Below are positions 8,256 through 14,061 of a stretch of DNA of 64,000 bases, in pieces (positions within the stretch are counted from its first letter, which is position 1; every line of letters begins with the position of its first letter). The notes under the pieces were generated by a model. The model searched no databases. It saw only the letters and a list, made by a program, of their open reading frames with translations, and had not been told where the DNA came from. Origin of the DNA: Micromonospora vinacea (GTDB lineage: Bacteria; Actinomycetota; Actinomycetes; Mycobacteriales; Micromonosporaceae); assembly GCF_015751785.1 (NCBI RefSeq), contig NZ_JADOTY010000001.1, positions 4,216,001 to 4,280,000 on the forward strand, given 5' to 3'. The translations under genes were made by a program, and so were the position numbers.

Positions 8256-8509
8256 GCTGTCAGCACCTGACCGAGGCCGGTGCCGCCGAGCCCCGTACCC
8301 CCGACGAGTGCGCGGACTGCGTCGCCATCGGCGACACCTACTGGGTGCACCTGCGCACCTGCCTGAGCTGCGGGCAGGTGGGCTGCTGTGACTCATCGCC
8401 GAACCAGCACGCGAGCAAGCACTTCGCGTCCACCGGCCACCCGGTGATCCGCTCGGCCCAGCCGGGCGAGGCATGGCGCTGGTGCTTCGTCGACGAGGAG
8501 ATCGGCTGA
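8252..8509 (+). CDS. UBP-type zinc finger protein coupled to the antiporter
   Basis: The 85-aa product starts at GTG 8252, sharing GTGA with the antiporter stop. Zinc ligands are visible: CQHL, CADCVAIG, HLRTCLSCGQVGCC and a row of His (QHASKHFASTGHP). This is the ZnF-UBP fold, which in eukaryotes binds the ubiquitin C-terminus. In bacteria it occurs beside or fused to Na+/H+ antiporters, where a regulatory role on the cytosolic tail is plausible but unproven. Length is a single domain with almost nothing extra. Confidence 0.88.
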   Translation: MSCQHLTEAGAAEPRTPDECADCVAIGDTYWVHLRTCLSCGQVGCCDSSPNQHASKHFASTGHPVIRSAQPGEAWRWCFVDEEIG

Positions 8510-8644
8510 TCGTCGGCCGTTGGCGCTGGCTGCTGGTTGGGGTCAGGACGGCGCGGCTCGCCGGGACGGCCGTTGAGCGGTTGCACGGCTAGAGCGTGTC
8601 CTGCCGATCATGGATCGGCGTCCTGGTCATGACATGCTTCGGCC

Positions 8645-8938
8645 GTGTACTGGACCCAGGATTGCCGGCGCTTCCAGCGTCTGGTCGAGGCGCTATCGGG
8701 ACGGGCGGATGCACAGGCTGAGGCCGAGATGGGCGCACTCCTGGATCCACGACTCGCGGACTCGCTGGTTGATGTGATGGCGGGTGAGGAGCAGCTCGGG
8801 CTGGACACGCTCTGCGCCAACGTCCTCGACTACCGGGTGCGGCTGACAGGTGAGGAGTACGCGACGATCACCGATCTCGCCGAAGGTTGGGCTCTCGACG
8901 TTCGGATGATCGATGGACTGAACGAGCTTGTGAGTTGA
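8645..8938 (+). CDS. MafI-like immunity protein (orphan)
   Basis: GTG at 8645 gives 97 aa, acidic and all-helical in appearance. The segment GEEQLGLDTLCANVLDYRVRLTGEEYATITDLAEGW (described here by its ends, positions about 54-85) resembles MafI-family immunity proteins, where a central Leu-Cys-x-Asn-Leu and a later Tyr-x-x-Ile are typical. Such proteins neutralise secreted polymorphic toxins. No toxin gene is adjacent; an IS5-type remnant begins within a few bases of the stop codon, so a toxin partner may have been lost. No strong Shine-Dalgarno is seen. Family assignment is moderate. Confidence 0.5.
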   Translation: MYWTQDCRRFQRLVEALSGRADAQAEAEMGALLDPRLADSLVDVMAGEEQLGLDTLCANVLDYRVRLTGEEYATITDLAEGWALDVRMIDGLNELVS

Positions 8939-9315
8939 GCCGGTTGAAGCAGCATTCCACGACGTTGCGCTTGCGGGTAGGTCGCCTCATCGAAGGTCGC
9001 TGGTCGCCCGCCGTGGCTGCCCTTGGCGGTCTGGCGGGCGACCTGGTCTGAGCATTGCGGGATGACCTGCCGGATCTCGCGCGATCTCAGGGCGTCTGGT
9101 GGAGTCGCGGGCGTAGCCCTTGTCCGCGATCAGCACGTCGGGACGCTGCGAGCCCGGGCCGGTCCCGGCTCGTTGACGCGGATCGCGTCCAGTAGTGCCA
9201 GGAGCTGCGGGTTGTCACCGCCCTGGCGCCATCGCCCCCGCGCACCGCCCGGCTCGGGAAGCAGCGGGGCAATGACCGCCCACGCCTCATCGGTCAGTTC
9301 ACCACCACGTACCAC
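8939..9315 (-). pseudogene. IS5-type transposase remnant with internal deletion and frameshifts
   Basis: Reading from 9315 leftward, the frame opens with ELTDEAWAVIAPLLPEPGG, the IS5/DUF4096 N-terminus. It then jumps directly to GGDNPQLLALLDAIR, normally about 100 residues later, so roughly 300 bp are missing in frame. After that the frame shifts: RPDVLIADKGYARDST, then LRSREIRQVIPQCSDQ with SHGGRPATFDE, then KRNVVECCFNRL are each in different frames. These are the DDE-domain and C-terminal motifs. The copy cannot be active. Its end abuts the stop codon of the MafI-like gene. Confidence 0.75.
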
Positions 9316-9360
9316 CGGCGCATCGTCGGTGATCAGCCACTACAAGACGCTTCTATGTAT

Positions 9361-9634
9361 GTGGTGATCGGTTCGGCTGGTTGCCGCTAGGTTCGGCGTC
9401 GATGATCGCTTGGGTGGCTCATTGCCGATCCGGCCGCTCGGAGTGCGGGTGTGCCTTGTGCAAGACCTGTCCCCAGGTGGTCGTCGGCGCCGGCCCGGCC
9501 CACCTTGCTGGCCTGATCAGAAGCCTGCCCGTGCGAGCACACGTGGCCCATCACAGATTTGCCGCCGAGGTGACTGCATCCCGAGCCGACGCCGACTGTC
9601 CCGGTCGTCACTGGCAAAGGAGCAACAACCCGAG
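9361..9634 (+). ncRNA. Candidate IS110 bridge RNA region
   Basis: The stretch lies immediately upstream of the transposase and shows local pairing, for example AGGTGG (9475-9480) with CCACCT (9500-9505) around GGCGCC (9486-9491). In IS110-group elements such as IS621 this position carries a structured RNA with two internal loops that specify target and donor. I cannot assign the loops or the RNA ends from sequence alone. The call rests on position and element family. Confidence 0.45.
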
Positions 9635-10714
9635 ATGGCACAGATCGTAGAGCGGGTCACGGATCGCTATGACGTGGTGGTGGGGGTGGACACCCATACC
9701 GACACGCACACCGCTGCCGTGCTCGACCGGTTCGGGGCGGTGCTGGCGCAGGTCACCGTGTCCACCGACCCGGACGGGTTGAGCCAGCTGGTGGCCTTCG
9801 CCGCCGCGCACACCCCGCCGGACGGGCGCCGGTTGTGGGCGGTAGAGGGCACCCGGGCGCACGGTCAGGGACTGTGCCGGCTGTTGAGCGCTGCCGGTGA
9901 ACCGGTCTGCGAGGCACCCAAACCCGCCCCGGCGGCCCGCCGCCGGGGCGGGAAGTCCGATCAACTCGACGCGGTCGCCGCCGCCCACGCGGTGCTGGCA
10001 CTGTCCACCGACCATATCGCTGTGCCCCGCAGCGACGGACCACGCGAAGCGCTGCGTCTGCTGCTGGTCTGCCGCCGCCACCACAGCGACACGCGCACCG
10101 CCACGGTCAACCTGGTCAAAGCGCTGATCCTGACCGCCGACGACGCCCTGCGCCACGCCCTACGCGGGCTGAGCACCACCCACCAGATCGCCCGCCTGGC
10201 CGCCCTCGACCTACCCGAGAGCACCCACCTGCCCACCGAGGAACACACCCGCCGCCGCGAACTGGGCACCCTCGCCCGTCACATCCACACCCTCGACGCC
10301 GCACTGGCCGACAACCACCGACGCCTCCGCGCCCTCGTCACCGAACTCTGCCCACCCCTGCTCGACCAACCCGGAGTCGGACCCGTCACCGCCGCGATCG
10401 CCCTCACCGCCTGGTCACACCCCGGCCGCGTCCGCTCCGAAGCCGCCTACGCCACCCTCGCCGGCGCCGCCCCCATACCCGTCGCCAGCGGCCGCACCGA
10501 CCGACACCGCCTCAACCGCGGCGGCGACAGAACCCTCAACAGCGCCCTACACACCATCGCCCTGACCCGCCGCCGCATCCACCCCGAAACCCGCGACTAC
10601 ATCAACCGACGCCGCGCCCAAGGCCGCACCACCAGAGAAATCAACCGCTGCCTCAAGCGCTACATCGCCCGACAGCTCTACCGCACCATCACCACCCACC
10701 ACCGCACCCCTTGA
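9635..10714 (+). CDS. IS110-family transposase (DEDD recombinase)
   Basis: ATG at 9635 gives 359 aa; the longer open frame to 9410 runs through the non-coding end and is rejected. AAAGGAG lies 13 nt upstream. The N-terminal RuvC-like domain has VGVDTHTDTH, AVEGTRAHG and GGKSDQLDA, supplying the D-E-D residues. The C-terminal Tnp20 domain has QPGVGPVTAAIAL and a Ser-rich stretch (PVASGRTDRHRLNRGG) carrying the serine used in catalysis. RNA-guided insertion of the element is expected from the family. The frame is intact, so the copy may be active. Its codon use is slightly more Ala/Thr/His-rich than its neighbours. Confidence 0.92.
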   Translation: MAQIVERVTDRYDVVVGVDTHTDTHTAAVLDRFGAVLAQVTVSTDPDGLSQLVAFAAAHTPPDGRRLWAVEGTRAHGQGLCRLLSAAGEPVCEAPKPAPAARRRGGKSDQLDAVAAAHAVLALSTDHIAVPRSDGPREALRLLLVCRRHHSDTRTATVNLVKALILTADDALRHALRGLSTTHQIARLAALDLPESTHLPTEEHTRRRELGTLARHIHTLDAALADNHRRLRALVTELCPPLLDQPGVGPVTAAIALTAWSHPGRVRSEAAYATLAGAAPIPVASGRTDRHRLNRGGDRTLNSALHTIALTRRRIHPETRDYINRRRAQGRTTREINRCLKRYIARQLYRTITTHHRTP

Positions 10715-10887
10715 CAACCCCCACTCACAGATCGGCAGGACGCGCCCCTGGGCCGGTGCCGGCCAGCAGCCCGGACAGGCGTTGGTCGGAGTGCGGTTTG
10801 GCGCGGTCCGCCGGTACTTGTCGAGCGAGCGGTGGCACGGCGTGGGGTGGCTATCCGATCGTGCCGCCGTCGGGTAGCTGGCTCTGG
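10715..10887. other. Right flank of the mobile island
   Basis: No gene is seen. The stretch contains the right 16-bp repeat (10730-10745) and then ordinary high-GC sequence up to the stop codon of the DUF222-HNH gene at 10888. Reverse frames here are shadows. Confidence 0.5.
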
Positions 10888-12138
10888 TCACGTCCGTAGG
10901 TGGTAGTGGTTGCGGCGGGGGATTTGTTCGGGGTCGAGCCAGGCGGGTGGGACGAACTCGGGGTGGCCGTCGCGGCCGAGCCGGACCGCCCAGTCGCTGG
11001 TGTGGACGTGTCGGTGGTGGTGGCCGCAGAGCAGCACGGCGTTGTCGAGGCTGGTGGTGCCGCCGTCTGCCCAGTGGCGGATGTGGTGGGCGTCGCACCA
11101 GCGCGGTGGGCGGTCGCAGCCGGGGAACGCGCAGCCACGGTCGCGGAGCACCAGGGCGCGGCGTAGTGGGCCGGTGAAGAGTCGGCGCTGCCGGCCGACG
11201 TCGAGCGTCTGACCGGCGCTGCCGAGGACGGCGGGCAGGATCGTGGCGTCGCAGGCGAGCCGACGCACCGTCTCCGGGGTGAGGTGCAGGCCGGTGTCGA
11301 GAGTGCCGGCGCCGAGCCGCAGAGCCAGCGGGTCGAAGCTGGTGGTGACGACGACCTGGGCGGCTTCGCCGCCGTGCTCGGGCAACTCGCCGGTGCGCAG
11401 GGCAAGCCGGCAGAGGTCGGCGAGCGCGTCGTGCCGGCGTTGCCCGGGAGAACGTGGATCGTCCGGACCGGACGGTGCGGTCAGTGGGTCGATCGCGGCG
11501 CGCAGTAGACCCGCCGCCTCGCCGTCGAGGATGCCGGACAGCCGCAGTCGGCCGTCTCGCAGCTCGGACAGCGTCACATGGCGGTCTCGGCAGGCTCGGC
11601 GGGCCTCGGCCTCCATCGCCGCCTTGGCGGCGGCATCGGCGACCTCCGGGGCGACGTGATCGAGGATCCGGGTGCCGAGCCGGCGCAACAGGGTGGCGTC
11701 GAACTGCGCCGCCCAGTCGACGAGGACGCCGATCGCCTTGTCGGCGGCCTCCGCCCCGGCGGCGGTGTGGACGGTCTCGACCGTGCCGGCGATGACCCGG
11801 ACCTGCTCCACGTCGACGGCTCCGCCGGCCAGCGCGTCCCGCACACCGGTCGGGGCGGCATCGAGCGTCGCGGCCAGCTCGACCAGACGACGGGCCGCAC
11901 CGACCCCGAGGCGCAACCGGTCCCGCAACCACACTGCCGTCGACGACGCGCCCTGCGCGGTCGCGGTGCCTCGACCGTCCAACTCGCGCACGAGGGCCAG
12001 CTTGACCGCGGCCAGACGCTGCTCGAGCCGGTGCGCGGCGTCGAGTGCCGCGACGAGGTCGTGCTCTGGAAGAGCCCACGTCGGTGCGTCGAGGCAGTCG
12101 GCAACTGCCGCCTCGGCCTGCGCCAACTCCTCCAACAT
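10888..12138 (-). CDS. DUF222 / HNH endonuclease domain protein (13E12-type)
   Basis: ATG at 12138 (MLEELAQAEAAVADCL) gives 416 aa. The open frame extends 350 codons further but only as a shadow of the next gene. Residues 1-300 are the helical DUF222 region (VKLALVRELDGRG, WLRDRLRLGVGAARRLVELA). The C-terminal HNH nuclease has CAFPGCDRPPRWCDAHHI, HWADGG and LLCGHHHRHVH, with all expected His, Asn and Cys ligands. Proteins of this type form the 13E12 family in mycobacteria; their role is unknown but a DNA-nicking activity is predicted. The gene lies 143 bp outside the IS110 island and a LexA-like site sits 12 bp upstream of its start. Confidence 0.88.
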   Translation of the reverse strand: MLEELAQAEAAVADCLDAPTWALPEHDLVAALDAAHRLEQRLAAVKLALVRELDGRGTATAQGASSTAVWLRDRLRLGVGAARRLVELAATLDAAPTGVRDALAGGAVDVEQVRVIAGTVETVHTAAGAEAADKAIGVLVDWAAQFDATLLRRLGTRILDHVAPEVADAAAKAAMEAEARRACRDRHVTLSELRDGRLRLSGILDGEAAGLLRAAIDPLTAPSGPDDPRSPGQRRHDALADLCRLALRTGELPEHGGEAAQVVVTTSFDPLALRLGAGTLDTGLHLTPETVRRLACDATILPAVLGSAGQTLDVGRQRRLFTGPLRRALVLRDRGCAFPGCDRPPRWCDAHHIRHWADGGTTSLDNAVLLCGHHHRHVHTSDWAVRLGRDGHPEFVPPAWLDPEQIPRRNHYHLRT

Positions 12139-12149
12139 GGACCGACGAT

Positions 12150-12163
12150 AGAACACGTGTACG
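12150..12163. promoter_or_regulatory. LexA-like (SOS box) candidate
   Basis: AGAACACGTGTACG differs from the actinobacterial LexA consensus CGAAC-N4-GTTCG at two positions. It lies 11 bp upstream of the DUF222-HNH start codon, a typical operator position. In Mycobacterium tuberculosis, several 13E12-family genes are LexA-regulated, which makes the site plausible. Confidence 0.4.
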
Positions 12164-12311
12164 ACACTTTCGGGTCGCTCAGTAGGCCAGGTTCGGCTGC
12201 TTCGGAGCGGCGACAATCCGTGACCACCCGAAGCGGACGAGGTGCCTTCACGGGGTCGCTGCGCACGCCGACGTGCGGCTGGGCCGACTCGCCAGATTCG
12301 CTGAGCCCGGT

Positions 12312-13226
12312 TCAGCGGCTGATGCCGTCGATGAGACGTTCGGTGGCGAGGCAGGAGACGAGACATCGTTCCTTCGCGTCGCCGCTCAGCCGGGCGGTCC
12401 AGTCGGTGAGGCCGCCGTCGCCGATCTCCAGGCTGCCGTCCAGGGCGGTGATCCGCAGGGCGCACCCCGTGTAGTAGCCGCGACCGCGAGATCGCTCCGG
12501 TTCGTCCACCAGCGGCACCACATCCCCGGCGAGCGCCGGTCGGACGGTGTCGGCCAGCCGCTCCCGGATGACCCTGTCGTCGAAGGTGGTGATGTGCAGC
12601 TGAGGCGCGGCGGCCGGTGCCAGCTCGGCGAGGACGGTCCGCCAGTAGGTGAGGTGCCGGACCAGCAGCCGAGCCTCCGTGCGGCCCGAGCCGGTGTCCC
12701 GGGCGCTGGACACCAGGGCGAAGAGCCGGAAGTGCGCCGACGCCTCGCTGCCGAAATCCTGCGCCCGCAGCACCCGATGGGCAGCGGCCAGGTGCACCTC
12801 GCTCTGTCGGCGACGACGCACGGCAGCCTCGATGGCGAGGGCGTTTGTGGGATCGCTGAGCACCTCGCTGGCGCGCATCGTGGTGACGATCCTGTTCTGG
12901 CTGACCGGCGCGACCGCCGAGCAGGTGCCGACCGGTACGACCGGCGACAGCTCCACCCCGGCGACGTCGGCGGGCAGCAGTTGCCACATCCGGGCCTCCA
13001 CCCGTGCCAGCGCGCGCGGGTCGGCACGGGCCGGGCGGACGAAGCGGTCCTCGCGCCAGCGGCGCACCACCTCGGGTGGACGCACGGTCGCCGCCCGGTC
13101 GCGGGCCAGGCCCAACAGCAGAGTACGTAGATCCGCGCCGGACAGGCCGGCCAACGCCGTTCGCGTCCCGGCCGGCATCGCCGCCCACACCCGACGCTCC
13201 GCGCCCGGCAGTTCGTCGCCATCCAT
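12312..13226 (-). CDS. Uncharacterised actinobacterial protein
   Basis: ATG 13226 (MDGDELPGAERRVWAA) is preferred to ATG 13262, giving 304 aa; neither has a good Shine-Dalgarno. I do not recognise a named family. Conserved-looking blocks are VELSPVVPVGTCSAVAPVSQ, VTTMRASEVLSDPTNALA and the stretch around HRVLRAQDFGSEASAHFRLF followed by SARDTGSGRTEARLL. The Arg-x-Phe after a Phe-rich strand and the Ser/Pro strands are faintly like class II aminoacyl-tRNA-synthetase motif 2, as in HisZ-like paralogues, but this is speculative. No signal peptide or membrane segment is visible. It is divergent from the HAD hydrolase gene. Confidence 0.6.
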   Translation of the reverse strand: MDGDELPGAERRVWAAMPAGTRTALAGLSGADLRTLLLGLARDRAATVRPPEVVRRWREDRFVRPARADPRALARVEARMWQLLPADVAGVELSPVVPVGTCSAVAPVSQNRIVTTMRASEVLSDPTNALAIEAAVRRRRQSEVHLAAAHRVLRAQDFGSEASAHFRLFALVSSARDTGSGRTEARLLVRHLTYWRTVLAELAPAAAPQLHITTFDDRVIRERLADTVRPALAGDVVPLVDEPERSRGRGYYTGCALRITALDGSLEIGDGGLTDWTARLSGDAKERCLVSCLATERLIDGISR

Positions 13227-13338
13227 GGCGTCACCATGGCTCACTCGGCGCGACCGATCCATCGGTTTTGCGGTGTGCCCGGCCGCTCGTACGCCCGTCT
13301 ATGCTTCACCGACGTGCGAGCGTCAACGGGGGACGGAC

Positions 13339-13995
13339 ATGATTGACACTGTCATCTTCGATGTTGGTGGGACCATTCTCGACGAGTCTCACGAGTTCGC
13401 TGCCTGGGCCGACTGGCTCGGCGTGCCCCGGCACACCTTCTCGGCGGTCTTCGGCGCGGTGATCGCCAGGGGTCTGGACTATCAGGAGACGTTCCGGGTC
13501 TTCCGGCCCGATTTCGATCTCACGGCCGAGCTGGAGCGCCGGGCCGCTGCCGGCCAGCCGGAGTCGTTCGCCGAGGAGGATCTCTACCCGGACGCGCGGG
13601 GATGCCTGGAGTCCTTGAAGGACCAGGGCCTGTTCGTGGGCCTGGCCGGCAACCAGCCAGCTCATGCGGAGGCGACCCTGCGCGATCTCGACCTTCCGGT
13701 GGACGTGATCGGCACCTCGCACGGGTGGGGCGTGGCGAAGCCGTCACCGGCGTTCTTCGAGCGGGTCGTCGCCGCGGGCGGTGGCGTCGCGTCGTCGATC
13801 CTGTACGTCGGCGACCGACCCGACAACGACGTGCGCCCGGCCCTGGATGCCGGCATGAAGACCTGCCTGATCCGACGTGGTCCGTGGGGCCACATCCTCG
13901 ACCCCTCCACGGTGGCCGAGCGGTGCCTGTTCCGGATCGACTCGCTGGACGAACTCCCCAGCCTGGTCGCGAAGCACAACGCGGCCGGCGGTTGA
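13339..13995 (+). CDS. HAD-superfamily hydrolase
   Basis: ATG 13339 behind GGGGGAC gives 218 aa. Motif I is IFDVGGTILDE; here the second Asp of the usual DxD is replaced by Gly, as in many REG-2-like HAD proteins. Motif II is LAGNQPAHA, motif III the Lys in GVAKPSPAFF, and motif IV is YVGDRPDNDVRPALDAG. The cap domain (about 20-95) is small. It probably dephosphorylates a small metabolite; the loss of the general-acid Asp makes the exact reaction uncertain. It ends in a strong convergent hairpin. Confidence 0.8.
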   Translation: MIDTVIFDVGGTILDESHEFAAWADWLGVPRHTFSAVFGAVIARGLDYQETFRVFRPDFDLTAELERRAAAGQPESFAEEDLYPDARGCLESLKDQGLFVGLAGNQPAHAEATLRDLDLPVDVIGTSHGWGVAKPSPAFFERVVAAGGGVASSILYVGDRPDNDVRPALDAGMKTCLIRRGPWGHILDPSTVAERCLFRIDSLDELPSLVAKHNAAGG

Positions 13996-14019
13996 CCCGC
14001 CGGCCGCGCGAAACGTGCG

Positions 14020-14056
14020 GTCCCGGTGGCCGCCCGCTGAGGGCGGTCACCGGGAC
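14020..14056. terminator. Convergent-gene hairpin terminator
   Basis: Arms GTCCCGGTGGCCGCCC (14020-14035) and GGGCGGTCACCGGGAC (14041-14056) pair along all 16 positions with one G-U, closing a 5-nt loop. It sits between the stop of the HAD gene and the stop of the cellulase gene and can serve both strands. No U-tract is present, as usual in actinobacteria. Confidence 0.75.
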
Positions 14057-14061
14057 GTCCA

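Larger units (their letters stand above)
9355..10730 (+). mobile_element. IS110-family insertion sequence with a long left non-coding end
   Basis: One intact transposase gene (9635-10714) is preceded by about 270 bp without coding capacity and followed by only about 15 bp. That asymmetry is the layout of the IS110 subgroup in which the left end encodes the bridge RNA that pairs with donor and target DNA. Exact ends cannot be fixed here, because these elements lack terminal inverted repeats and are bounded by a 2-3-bp core. The left boundary is placed just after the IS5 remnant and the right near the 16-bp repeat at 10730. Confidence 0.65.
8594..10745. mobile_element. Composite insertion island bounded by 16-bp imperfect inverted repeats
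   Basis: The sequence at 8594-8609 and the complement of 10730-10745 agree at 15 of 16 positions (core GTCCTGCCGATC). Between them lie a MafI-like immunity gene, a broken IS5-type transposase on the minus strand and an IS110 element on the plus strand. The repeats look like transposon ends, but which element they belonged to is unclear, since IS110 elements normally lack terminal repeats. The flanks are ordinary chromosomal genes. The island reading is an inference. Confidence 0.45.

Noticed and set aside
6669..8474. 601-aa open frame on the minus strand
   Set aside because: It is antisense to the antiporter gene, rich in Gln/Arg/Asp and has no domain; a shadow of high-GC codon use.
9410..9634. 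N-terminal extension of the IS110 transposase frame
   Set aside because: The sequence has no family similarity and lies in the element's non-coding end; the RuvC-like domain begins after the ATG at 9635.
12139..13188. Extension of the DUF222-HNH frame to 766 aa
   Set aside because: The added part is Arg/Gly-rich shadow of the gene at 12312-13226; the conserved protein starts at 12138.
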